DNA of 64,000 nucleotides from Corallium rubrum (lineage: Eukaryota > Cnidaria > Anthozoa > Scleralcyonacea > Coralliidae), in the NCBI GenBank assembly GCA_964035015.1, contig CAXIUP010000120.1:1630001-1694000 (forward strand), read 5' to 3'. The notes beneath the pieces were generated by a model that made no database searches, was not told the DNA's origin, and was given only the letters and a program-made list of their open reading frames with translations. Made by a program: the position numbers and the translations under genes. Shown one piece after another: positions 8,976-19,347 of the stretch; position 1 is the first letter of the stretch, and every line of letters begins with the position of its first letter.

Positions 8976-9087
8976 CTAGAAAAGATATGAAAAAAAAAAT
9001 ATTAAGTGTCTGAAATTTGTCATGTTCGGTCGTTGCGCAAACTCGCCTAGATAAATTGTTGTAGTAGGGTGTTTAGGGCGTACGTAC
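8976..9087 (-). other. Spliceosomal intron in pPolB copy 1 (112 bp)
   Basis: On the minus strand the exon ends ...ttttggg, then GTACGT, and the intron ends in a pyrimidine tract, tttcatatcttttctag, before gtaaatttgctcagcg. Removing it joins the first base of a Gly codon to its last two bases, giving the expected polymerase block SFWG-KFAQRTNM. The unspliced frame runs into unrelated residues. The same phase-1 position is interrupted in copy 2 (51265-51359). Confidence 0.85.
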
Positions 9088-9656
9088 CCCAAAATGAATT
9101 CAGCATCAGCTTAGCCAACGCACGCAATCCAGGATTGTGTTCGATCTTGCTAGGATCCAAGCGGACTCCTACCCGTTCGAAGTAATCTTCGACGTAGCGT
9201 CGTTTCTGTTCCTCCGTTGTGCAATTCTTAGGATAATCACTCGCCTCCTGCTTGATCTTGGTGAAGGTATCGATATAATCTTTGAACAGTGCGTCAGAGG
9301 TTTCAGGAAAATGCCATACTTCATGCAGTTGCAGGATTCGGCAACCTTTCTCCAACGCTTTCTCTAATTCCACGCTACACAACGCTCCCTGAATGGCTCT
9401 CTCGTTGTCGCCGTGGGTACAGGTGGCTTGATTGCAGGTATCGGCACACCGCTTGCAGAGGGAGAACATCAATTTGCCTTGAGTACGATAAGGAAGGACA
9501 GGATGGAAGAGACCTCGTGGTGGAAGTACCGTGCATTTGATCAGGCCGAAATAGGTGGAGATATCGTCAAAGTTCTCGGTGATGATACGTGGATGGCCGA
9601 CGACTGTCCGAGTCATTTTATTACACTAAGGATAGAGGCTGGTGAAATCCACATAT

Positions 9657-9741
9657 CTGTAAAAAGAAATGATGTCATCTTAGATTTGCTCTGACGTTCC
9701 TAAACCTATTTCGCTATCATTTTGTTACGAAATCGTCTTAC
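9657..9741 (-). other. Probable intron in pPolB copy 1 just before motif A (85 bp)
   Basis: Minus-strand donor ataag|GTAAGA at 9741 and acceptor tttctttttacag at 9657, preceding atatgtggatttcacc. Splicing is in frame and restores GRIR-YVDFTSLYP at motif A. The Tyr-Val-Asp block is otherwise not in frame with the exonuclease exon. Copy 2 has a related tract ending tttacacg at the same place, with the AG lost. Confidence 0.65.
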
Positions 9742-11380
9742 CTTATCCTTCCCAAAGGGAAGTTTGCCAATTTCATCGGTATGAAGCTCAGGGAATCGAT
9801 GAATTTGATATTGAACATAGGCACCGACAGCGTGAGGACCTTTGCACCGCGCATGATAACGTCGTAGTGAACACCGTTCTCGCGTAGATATTGGAGAATG
9901 AAAGAGCTATCGTAACCTTGGAAGTTGTGCGCTATCACGACACATCCCTTGTGTTCCTCTGTGAACAACCATTCGCAAAATTCGTTTCGCGTGTTATCCC
10001 CTTGAAACGACCATTCATCACCGGCTTCGTTCTGGACCACGCATAAGTTGGGTTCGTGGTTACCATTTTCTTGACGACATTCGAAATCGAAGAACAGGAG
10101 TTGGTTGTACCCTCCTTCCGCTACGTCTTCATCATCATCGGCTTCGTTGAACGCTTCGGCCATGTCTCGTTTCTTCACAGGTTGGATGTAACAGCGGTGG
10201 TTGTCCGATCGAGTATACTCTTTACATATCTTGCATTTCGTCGTGCCGCAAAGGTGCTTGTCAGGTTTCTTTTTACTTCGCTTCACGACGGTATGACATT
10301 CAGAACATTTGACGAGATCGGAACAGATGGATTTCGACTTTTAAACAACCGATTGCAGCGGTCACAATGCATCCAGGATACAATGGGACAGTTCAGAAAA
10401 CGACAACATTTACACGCGTTGGGACACAAATGTTCTCTCTGATGATCGTAGGTTTTCTTACAGGTATGACAATATTTATCCCGAGCGAAAAAGCCTGGCA
10501 TGCTAGTGATAACGTCGTAATGGTTATCGTGGAGATAGAGGTAAATTCTTTTCTCTTGATCTGGACCGGAAAAAATGAGGGCGTTCTGATGTTCTTTGGA
10601 AACGATGTTGATTTGGTACTCGGAAAGATAGATTTGAAACTGTTTGACTTCGTCCGGTCCACAGGATCCGAGGGGGACGCCAGCATTCCTGTGTAATTCT
10701 TGAGCTAAACGGGTTTGCATTGGACGACGGTGGTCAGTTATAGTTTTATATTTTTGATCGTTTTCAATTTTAGCTTTAGCAACAACCAGGGCTCTGGCTA
10801 AACAAAGTTCATCTTTGTTTTGAATGCAAATAATAGATCTTTTTTAACCAAATGTTTCTCCAGGTTGATTTCACTTCGCTTTGTGCCCCTACCGCCATGG
10901 GGCATTTCCACGTGAATCAAATTCACATGTACGGAATCATTCAACCGGAATTCACGATTAGATTGAATCACACGCTCAATTTCAGCTAGCACACGTTCAG
11001 TGGTGAGGCGTTGACAAGGCATAAACGGCAGCGAAATAGGGTATTCAAGCTGAGGCGATTCAACACAAAACGAACTTGATCGTGCTCAGGGATATCTCGA
11101 GTGACCGTATCTAACACGTTTTGAAATATCTCGTGGAGACGGTCATGGAACTGGGAAAGCTCCAAATGGGCAAACGTGTCCGTAAATTGAATAGTATAAT
11201 CGACACCCGTTGTGCTGAACTTGTTCACTCTCACTTGCTTCACATCGGTCACGGTAAAAAAGGTATTATCGCTAACCTGTTCAGATGTACTTGCACCATC
11301 GTCTACGTCGTCGATTGATCTCTTCTCCCCATGGCCAGTCTGTAGCAAAGGTTCGTCGTCTTGCCAATCCATCATGAAAT

Positions 11381-11520
11381 TTTCTCGTTGTTCAGGGGTC
11401 CAAGAATCCATAAGTTTGAAGCGAGCCCTAATCGTTCGTTCTGTAGCAACGCCTCATCATCTTGCCAGTCCATCAAGAACTGTTGTCTTTGTTCTGGTGT
11501 CCAGGAATCCGTAAGGTTCG
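11381..11520 (-). repeat. Tandem duplication (about 102 bp) in the pPolB N-terminal region
   Basis: Two diverged copies encode SWTPEQRxxFxMDWQDDExLLQ. One is near 11400-11340 and one near 11505-11440. The spacing is about 102 bases, or 34 codons. The frame changes between the copies, which contributes to the break in this pseudogene. Confidence 0.6.
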
Positions 11521-11758
11521 CTGTTAACCCAAGTTGTTCATTTTCGACTCCCCACTCGAGCGAACGAGTAATTAATTCCACTTTCCTCTCAAACACTAAA
11601 CCCTGTTCGTACTCGCTCAAGACATACATGTTTTCCAAACTCGTTAGTTCGGCTATAGTTCGGCATTCCGTAATCTTCGTATTCATATTTATGCGGTAGT
11701 AATGGTATCTCTATGAAAACTATAAGCATTGTGTTCTTTATTCCGAAAAAAACCCATT

Positions 11759-11795
11759 ATTTATAACGTGCGCACACCCCTGTGACGTCACAGGG
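11759..11795 (-). promoter_or_regulatory. CRE palindrome plus TATA box upstream of pPolB copy 1
   Basis: The perfect 18-base palindrome ccctgtgacgtcacaggg at 11778-11795 has a full CRE (TGACGTCA) at its centre (11783-11790). On the minus strand TATAAAT follows at 11765-11759, and the polymerase ATG lies about 70 bases further at 11686. This is the layout of a regulated RNA polymerase II promoter. The site also sits between two divergent genes (pPolB and the ORF at 11926) and could serve both. Confidence 0.65.
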
Positions 11796-11925
11796 TGTGG
11801 GCACACTATAATCATTATGTACGTTGTGTAAGAATAATATAATGGTTCCTAAAAAGGCGGGAAATTGAATTGATAAGAGCCCCCTCTAAACGTCAGCATT
11901 CTTTGTGCGCACATACCTTAGCGAA

Positions 11926-12306
11926 ATGGATAAGAAACAACGGGATTCAGAACGGTATAAAAAAATGAGAAAAAATAAAAAAGAAGAGCTGACAAAGTTA
12001 AGAGCACTCAGACGTTACGTGCTGGAGACATATCCACAATTACTCGATGCCTTTGAAATGGTCTACACAAGTACTGAAGCTACAACTAGCAACACTAGTA
12101 GTGAAACTGCTAAGGACAACCAAGTTAAAGTCAAAGACGATAACACATTGTCCACACTGGTAAATGATAATACAGACCTAACCTGGTTAGACGCCACAGC
12201 CGATTACACATGGTTAGATGAGATACTCAAAAACAACAATAATCTCACCGGGGTAGACGCCACATCACACTATACCTTTTTGGATGAAATATCCGAAAAG
12301 CAATAA
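11926..12306 (+). CDS. Small basic/acidic ORF, degenerate bZIP-like candidate regulator
   Basis: An ORF of 126 residues from the ATG at 11926; the frame is open to a GTG at 11905. Residues 1-35 (KKQRDSERYKKMRKNKKEEL) have the Lys/Arg spacing of a bZIP basic region, but Asp and Arg stand where the invariant Asn and Ala should be. A leucine-containing helix follows. The middle is Ser/Thr-rich. The C-terminus has tandem acidic-aromatic repeats: DLTWLDATADYTWLDEIL and NLTGVDATSHYTFLDEIS, similar in composition to acidic activation domains. Divergent from pPolB across a CRE. Transcription factor function is inference; another basic protein family is possible. Confidence 0.45.
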   Translation: MDKKQRDSERYKKMRKNKKEELTKLRALRRYVLETYPQLLDAFEMVYTSTEATTSNTSSETAKDNQVKVKDDNTLSTLVNDNTDLTWLDATADYTWLDEILKNNNNLTGVDATSHYTFLDEISEKQ

Positions 12307-12660
12307 TAATAATGAACACAATAATAATGAACAATCATTTTTTTAATACATATTCGTTTATAATGAACAATTATTTTTAATAATCTTTTTATAATGAACA
12401 ATTATTTTTAATAATCTTTTTATAATGAACAATCACTTTTAATATAATCGTTTCAACAATGAACAATCGTTTTTTAATATAATCGTTTCAACAATGAACA
12501 ATTATTTTTTAATAATCTTTCATAATGAACAATCGTTTTCAACACATTTTAAATAAATAATCATTTACTGTAAATAACCATTTTTAAATAATCGTTTACT
12601 GTAAATAATCATTTATTGTAAATATTCAATTTTAAATATTATCAACTACTATAAACGTTA
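12303..12660. repeat. AT-rich degenerate tandem repeats (about 30-38 bp unit)
   Basis: At least seven copies of ataatgaacaatyrttttt followed by taataatctttt or aatataatcgtttc, grading into aaataatcatttactgt units. They lie between the bZIP-like ORF and the 3' end of the zinc-finger relic, so probably hold convergent transcript ends. Confidence 0.75.
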
Positions 12661-13062
12661 AAAATATTAGTTCTGGAAACAAAGGTTCATAAAATCCAGT
12701 ATTATACACATCAAGTTGACAGGGTAACGAACCATGAGCAAAATCCCTATGTTTCTTCAAATGAACCATCCAAGTATAACTCAAACCACACACTTCACAT
12801 TTGTACCGTTTATTACCTTCATGTGTTTGTAAATGTTTTTTAAATTATTAGTTCGAGCAAATTTCTCTCCACATAACGTACAGCTATGGGGTTTCTCCTT
12901 CGAATGAATGATGTATTCATGTTTTTCACAGTTACTCTTTTCTGTAAAACTTCTACCGCACTCTTTGCATCAAAAAGGTCTCTCCCCAGTATGTATTCGT
13001 CTATGGTGTTTATAATTCGATGTATGTTTTCCGCAAATGTCGCACCGTTTCTTTTTCCTCAT
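12632..13062 (-). pseudogene. C2H2 zinc-finger protein, four fingers, broken
   Basis: Read leftward from the ATG at 13062 (MRKKKRCDICGKHTSNYKHH), the sequence encodes C2H2 fingers joined by TGERPF and KEKPHSC linkers: CDICG...HHRRIH, CKECG...CEKHEYIIH, CTLCG...H, and CEVCGLSYTWMVHLKKH. A TGA interrupts the first linker, directly after RPF. One base is missing in an A-run in the third finger, near 12845. The tail after the fourth finger runs to a TAA at 12632. Two CRE sites lie 320-360 bases upstream. It is either a Polinton-borne regulator or a host finger gene caught at the element's edge. It has no long ORF, so it is easily missed. Confidence 0.75.
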
Positions 13063-13242
13063 ATTCACTAAAAAAGAAAGGAAAAAAGCAAGCCAAACTG
13101 TTCCAATACTGTTTTTATTTATCGATCTTCACCTATCTTGAAATAATACGATGATGACCGAAGAAAACCCGAGTGCGTTCCGAAATAGCTGTCGAAAAGT
13201 AGCCCGCGATACGTTAATGATATACACCGCATAATTTTTATC

Positions 13243-13425
13243 ACGTCAGCATTCTTTGTGCGCACACCCCTTTAATGCAGCCAAACAGTTCTAATTACTA
13301 GACGCGTCTCAATGTTTCGCCTAAAAAATGCATACATTTTCGTATTCGTCAAACCCTCTTTATCTCCCTTTTGGCACACCTGTGACGTCAGCCTGTGCGC
13401 ACACCTGTGCGCACCTGTGACGTCA
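13243..13425 (-). promoter_or_regulatory. CRE cluster and shared 24-bp module upstream of the zinc-finger relic
   Basis: TGACGTCA occurs at 13383-13390 and 13418-13425, inside repeats of cacctgtg and gcgcacac. A 24-base word, acgtcagcattctttgtgcgcaca, at 13243-13266 is identical to 11890-11913 in front of the bZIP-like ORF. Shared modules suggest coordinated control of these genes. Confidence 0.5.
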
Positions 13426-13639
13426 GCCTGCGCGCACACCTGTGCGCACACCTCACTTCCGGTATGAAAGCATGATGTCACTTCCGCCACCATATGTCCG
13501 GTTTAAGCTATTGCATCTTTTATAATTTTTTAATTTTCTTAATTTTTTCTACCATTATTTTCTTTGCTGCTGTGTTATTATAAGTGATTATTATTTTACA
13601 AGGAAGTGTGTATAATTTTTAATAGATACACAAAAAACT

Positions 13640-16600
13640 TCCAGTCAAAAGAATGATTTAAACGCACTTTGCAATGATGAATGTCCACCAGCTGTAGCTG
13701 GAAAGAGAAAATAGTCTATTCAGCAGACACTTAGAAATGATTTTACTCTTGGAACACCAGTTCAGGTATTTAATCTTTGTAGTCCACTTGTTATATTCAA
13801 TAAATAATATAGGTTAATAATTAAGGTCGCTCAATAATATACAGCAGTGTATCTCATATTTGTCAATTGTCAACATATCTACCTTGTGAAAATATTATAA
13901 ATTATTACACATCTTAATCTGTTGTTCAGGACATACTGTTGGAGAATAATGATATACACCTGAAGCAAGAATTTACACTGGTGTGTCCCTGAAAAAGTAT
14001 GAACTTGCAATAAATGCTGCTTCTCAAAGCTTGGCAAGAGAAAACCCCACCTGGTTACACCATAGAGGTACTGGCACTAATGTCAATCATGTTCAATAGT
14101 TTATAACATCACTTACAATTAGAGTTGGTATTCAATTTTAATTATTAAATGTAAAATACACAGTATATAACTTACAGGCAAAAATGTCAAAGTTTTCCTT
14201 TTCCTCTCTGTGACACCACTGTACTCATCTGCTCTCTCCAATATGGCCTATCCAGTCTGTTGTGGAAATCAGTAGTGGTGTGGTATACAACGTTGTACTT
14301 TGCTGTACTATGCCTGCTAGTTGTTTCAGGGTGTAATTATTAGCCTGGTCTCAGTAAGTAGTCATCACTATAATATACTTTCCCCTTCTGGCCATGTGTT
14401 GCACATTCTTTTGTTGGTAATTGTGGTTGTTGCTAGCCAGCTAACCTCATCAAATCGTTCTTGTGGACAATGTTTTTTGTAGTATCTTTGTTTAGGTGAG
14501 CTATTTCAAAAAGCACGGGACAAAGTTAGAGAGGAGGGATATGAGTTCGAAAACGGATTTTAAAGGTCATTGCAAGGGTCTTCTTGTTCAAGTGAAGAAA
14601 AGACAGGCAGTAGTTCAAGGAAAGAGAAAAAGGAATTGAAAAGGAAAAACATAATGACTGACGAAAGACAAAAGGCCATTGAAACAGCCAAAAATTGTTA
14701 AAGTCAACTGAGGATCAAATTCAAATTAAAGAACTAAGAATAAACAAACTAAAAAGCACCAGAGAGTTCAAAAAGTGTGATGATGTAAGCAGTGAATTAA
14801 GAGCACTACTCAAAGAGAAGGGGCTGCTTGAAAGCCAGCTAGCAGTTTTAGAAAGGAAGGAATTAAGCGCAATCAAAGTGGTATAAGAAAAAGAAGAGCA
14901 GTAAGAACAAGACAGAAAAAGTCACATCTAGTCATGCACATGGTAAAAAACCCATCAGAATAGTGGATTTCCTTCACCAAAAATGTGATGCCGGTCTTTC
15001 AGCTATGGATTCAGATGAATCAGGAAATACTTTGATATTGGAAGATGAAAACTCCCAGCGTTTCTCACAGGGTCAAGACCACTGTCAACAAGAACTGGAC
15101 AATTCTCAGCTCGTCTACCAACAACCAGATGACTCCTAGCATTTCCAGAATAAACCAGCACTTCTCGTGCAAGACCAACAAGAACCGGAAGATCCCCTGC
15201 AAGATCAACAAAAACCGGATAATTCTCAGCTCGACTGCCAACAACCAGATGACTCCCAGCATTTCCAGGAACCAGCTCTTCTCCTGCAAGACAAAGAAGA
15301 ACTGGAAGATCTTGTCCTGCACAGTCAACAAAAACCGGATAATTCTCAGCTCAACTGGCAACATCCAGATGACACCCAGCATTTTCAGGAACCCCCTCTT
15401 GCCCTGCAATAGAAGCAAGAGGGGAGGAAGTCGACATTTATGTTACACAGAACAGGATAAAAGCATTATCTGAGCATAGTCGACCTCGGGATGACATATT
15501 TGTTTCAAATTTTGATGGTTTATCCCTCAAGCAGTATCGAAATGTTATATCACTTGTTTGCCAGAAAGAGCACAGCCGGCCTTGCAGTTGCTGTCAAGGA
15601 ATGATCAAAGTTGCAGGTGAAGTTATTGCTTGTGGTTTTATGAAACTGAAGTCAGCTTTCGAAATAGCCAGTCCAAATGTATTGCGATACAAGGCATCGG
15701 AAGCAAGAAAAAAACTTTTATGAATGCCTTTAGCATGTGTAGGAGTTGGCGACCGAAGTAAGGGGACGTACTGTTTGTATATTGTTGAGAAACAGAATTC
15801 TGTTAATTACCCACTATTTCAGGTACTCTTGCAAAAGGCAATGGATAAACGAAGCGTACGGACACCAAACTTGTCAAAGGAAGAACTGAAGGAAATTCTT
15901 TATCTTGCTGAGTCTGAATCGGAGAAGCAACTTTTAAAATATGTTGCAGTGAAAGCCGCGGGACTGTCGAACAGCAAGGCAAAAGATGTTTATGGCATAA
16001 GTGACGTTCAAAAGCGTAAGGAGAAACAGGATGCTGCTGTTGAAGAGTCGAAAGCAATTCGAGAATCGATCGAAAAGATAGCCACTCTCAAGGATAAAGC
16101 CCTTCTTTCATCCTTTGGATGTCAAGTCGATAGTGAAAATGATTTGAGTGAAAGTGAATCTGAATCCGAAGTTCAAACGACTGAAGTCGAGTGACAATGA
16201 CTTGTCCTTTGGACCTTCATTGCATGGCAGTTTGGTGTGTTCTGAGACAGCCTCTAATGTTTGTATCCATAGCAGTGACGACACAAGGACGCATGAATTG
16301 CAAGTGATAACGAATAATGATAAGGGTCATGAGCATCAGCTTGAGACAGGTGGTTTGTTACTGGACCCCCACCAGCTTTTCGATATTTTTAAGTTATGTG
16401 CCTTCAACTGGTTTGAGTTTGTGGCTGCCTTAAAGTCACAGTTCGTAGATATGACTGAAAACGTGCTCAGCCAACTGCTTCTCGACATTGGTGATCAGCT
16501 TTCCATCCTAGATTTAGATGAAGAAGATCTGAGAACTGTTGAACATTCTCGTCAGGCGTTTTTCTCTCGGAGAGAACATTCAAAAGCAATGAAGACGAAG

Positions 16601-18746
16601 AACGAATTGTTGTTTCGGAGTCGGACAGCAGCGATCAGGAGATATGGAATCGTGGCATAAGCAATGTACTCGGAAAAAGTGGCAGAGAAATGATTACAAA
16701 GCGACGAGCATAAATTCACCGAAAAGCAGCAAGAGAGGCCAAGAAAAAGATCATGGAATGGAGATTTTTGAAACGAAGAAAAAGTAAAAAGGTTTCGCGT
16801 ATTTTGTCTCAAGTGCCAGATATTGGAAAAGAAATTGAAAACTTTGTTAAGGACTGCGGCGCAGGTGCTGACGCATGGCGCCGTACCGGTGTTATCACAT
16901 TCGTTGGAAATAGGAAAGTAAAGAAGAAGCCCACATTTAAACGTGTAAAGAAACATCTTGAAAATTTTCAGTTGAAAATTTCTTACGGGACGGTTGTTCA
17001 GCTTTGCTTTGCTAGAAACAAGAGGAGAAGGTCTGCTGCCAGATACAAAGGTATTGCAAAAGTTCAACAGAGAAGAGCTCGGAAGAGCTTCAACATTAAA
17101 TTCAATCCGGATGAACACTGGAGTGCAGCATTTTATGGAGCTCTAAACGACCTTCAGTTCCGTGATGGTGAAAAAGTTTTGAATCTTGGAAGGGATGATC
17201 AGGCGGGTTTCCGTTTAGATACGATGGCAACACAAAGGCAACATGGTACACTATGTGCCAAGGCTCTGAATCTCTTACTACCAGAACGGACTACACCAAC
17301 AAGTATCCGTCAACACTTCAAGTAACATCATACAATTTTCCAGAAACGGAGAGCACTGCAGAAGTATGTGCTGGTGTTGTGAAGGCTCGGAGCTTGCATG
17401 GTAAGAATGCAGCACAATATTTAGCAGATGTAGAAATGCTGTCGACAAAAGAAGAGTAGAGACCTGCATTTTCTGATTCTCAAACCAATGAATTCAAAGA
17501 AACGGAATACGTTAGAGTTGATGGAGGCCATGACGAAGGCCCCGCACACTGTGAAAGTCAATATTGGTGGACAGTTCATCACCTGAAATTTAAAACTGCT
17601 GCCACCATGGTAACATCGAGGAACAGTGGTGCAAGCTATAGAAATCGTGTTGAACTGCAGAACGGATGCGTAGCTCTTGCACATGCGAATCTTTTCATCC
17701 CATCCACCCTGAACGGCAACTGCATCTCGGATGGTGGCAAAGTGGATCAAAACAAACTTCAGGAAAATCTTTCTCCTGCAATCGACGTTTACGTAAGTCG
17801 TGTTGATGGAGCACCCTGCCCTTCTACCGAAATCCATGTGTTTCGCGGAGCTGACAGCCAAGAGTATCAGAAAGAGAACACCTTTGTCAAAGTGTATCTC
17901 AAAGGCACTATAGAAGCAAAAGAAAAAATTAAGAAAGAGCAACCAGAATTGTATGAAAGGATCAATTAGATTTTAGAACTTCAAGCAAGGCATCATTGCC
18001 AAGATGTTCCGACTAAGTACATTTTTTATTTGCGATGCTGTTACAGAGCAGACTGCATACACCCTCGTTGTAAGCAAGGTCACCCTGAAGCAGAGCTTAA
18101 TTAGTATTTGGGTGGCCCACCACTCTCTTTTGTGCCACTTCCATGTCCAGATCCCGCACGACCGTTTGGACAAGATGCGTGCCCTCAGTGTAAGTCCGGA
18201 TGTTCTGGACACTACTTAAAACCGTAGCCTTTGAAACAAGCTTTCGTCAGTGGTACGTACAAAGGAGTAAAGCCTCCATCAGAAGTATTGCTTTCCACAA
18301 TGAAGAAATTGAAATATGAAATACCTGATGAGGAACACATTCTTCAAATATCAAAAAAAGTCCTTTCACCTGAGGAAACAAGAATGTGGTGCGTTCATTT
18401 ACGCCAGGTTCACGACAACCGCGTTAGTGGGGCAAAGAAAAGAGCCAAGAACGCTGCATCAAAGAAAAAAGCATCCAAGAAGGCTGGTTCAAAGGCACCA
18501 AAGACCAATCCCAAACCAAATCCAAAGAGACAATTGGAGAGCAGTGGGACAGAAGTATGTCTGGAGTGTGACCAACAAGATTCCCCAGGAACACCGGATG
18601 ATCGTGGCGCTGCAGAAGTACTGTGGATATGTTGCGATGGTTGCAACAAATGGTGTCACGCCTTCTATTCTGGCATGCCTGAGTCTTATATTTCGCAGAT
18701 GGTGGATTGGTTATGTCTTGCTTGTTGTGAAAACTGGGACTTGTAG
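13640..18746 (+). pseudogene. Decayed transposase-like multi-exon gene with C-terminal PHD finger
   Basis: Pieces in order: a short exon with CNDECPPAVAGKRK (13640-13765); Lys/Glu coiled coil (14695-14886); Gln/Asp/Pro repeats (15100-15410); SLVCQKEHSRPCSCCQG Cys cluster (near 15550-15620); helical acidic region (15724-16194); the conserved core FNPDEHWSAAFYGALNDLQF and NLGRDDQAGFRLDTM (17100-17225); VDGGHDEGPAHCESQYWWT (17518-17580); RVELQNGCVALAHANLFIP (17650-17700); a Cys/His block near 18030-18190; and a PHD finger, CLECDQQ...WICCDGCNKWCHAFYSG...WLCLACCENW (18560-18745). Acidic residues in the core suggest a DDE enzyme, but I cannot assign a superfamily. Many stops and shifts occur. Similar proteins are dispersed in cnidarian genomes (recollection). 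Confidence 0.65.
15100..15412 (+). repeat. Coding tandem repeat (about 126 and 63 bp periods)
   Basis: Units read tcaacaaaaaccggataatt ctcagctc and ccagatgactcccagcattt. One frame gives repeated QQKPDNSQL and QPDDSQHFQEP. This is the Gln/Pro/Asp-rich low-complexity part of the PHD gene; the other frames are shadows. Confidence 0.6.
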
Positions 18747-19254
18747 GGAGGTTTACATTAGTGTGTAAAAGAAAATTAGCAGAAAGCAGGTTTGGCTTTG
18801 CTGCTTATTACTGATTAGTGAAATTATTGGAATACTTGTTTAAAAACTACTCTAAAGTATTTTCCATCTATTTGCTAATGCATAAACGTTTGTTTGTATT
18901 CATTCTATTTTCTACGTTGGACACTGCATTGATTTCATGGACCAGCACTGATACTGTACAGTCAAAGACATTCACTTTGTATGATGCATTGTTTTTGTAA
19001 CTTTGTCCTAGTTCTAATTTACCGTAACATGAATCTGATTACAGTTGTTGAAAGTGTTATATTATTGTTCATATTGTTAACCATTACTCGGAGTACATCT
19101 TGCCTCCTGTATATCTTAATATTAAATACTGAAGGAATTAATGTTGCTACTGTCTAAACTGTTGTCACAAGTTGTTTTTTTACTGAAATATAGCATCTTG
19201 CAGGTTAACACTTTGGGAATCACCAGTAATTTGACAGACATGAATTTCCCTAGC
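18747..19254. other. Non-coding gap downstream of the PHD gene
   Basis: AT-rich 3' flank. I see no ORF, structured repeat or clear element end. Confidence 0.4.
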
Positions 19255-19347
19255 CTGCGAACCCAGACGTATTTGCCCGCCCTCGTTGCCTCCCGCGGAA
19301 AATAGCGTCTGCGAACCCGAGCAGAGATTTGATTTCCGTGACGTAAC
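19255..19347. repeat. Dispersed short repeat, copy 1
   Basis: About 93 bases, from ctgcgaacccagacgtattt to ccgtgacgtaa, nearly identical to 61923-62014. It contains an imperfect inverted repeat (cagacgtattt with aaatagcgtctg) and ends in a TGACGTAA word. In both places it lies just upstream of a gene start (DUF6589 copy A, helicase copy R), so it may add promoter sequence. Confidence 0.75.

Larger units (their letters stand above)
8374..11686 (-). pseudogene. Polinton protein-primed family B DNA polymerase (pPolB), copy 1, decayed
   Basis: Read leftward, the parts are: N-terminal region 11686-10800; zinc-rich block (YCHTCKKTYDH, CPNACKCC) 10720-10290; exonuclease with Exo I (FFDFEC) and Exo II (AHNFQGYDSS) 10286-9742; palm motif A (YVDFTSLYP) at about 9656; an insert with CxxC pairs (CKRCADTCNQATC); and motif C (YYDTDS) near 8790. 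About 250-300 residues between the exonuclease and motif A, including Exo III, are absent compared with copy 2. There is a nonsense TAG at 9626-9628 just after motif A, and frame breaks near 11390, 10830 and 10335. Two spliceosomal introns are proposed (8976-9087 and 9657-9741). It replicates the element from terminal-protein primers in intact relatives; this copy is inactive. Confidence 0.88.

Noticed and set aside
10367..10696. ORFs on both strands over the polymerase zinc region (also 9137-9694, 56778-57212)
   Set aside because: The polymerase frame carries the conserved Cys pairs; these are shadows.
1..13500. Terminal inverted repeats of Polinton copy 1
   Set aside because: The left end lies outside the window and I could not identify a convincing right terminus.
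18004..18219. ORFs at 18004-18219 (+) and 17973-18212 (-) as separate genes
   Set aside because: They are out-of-frame readings of the Cys/His block of the PHD gene.
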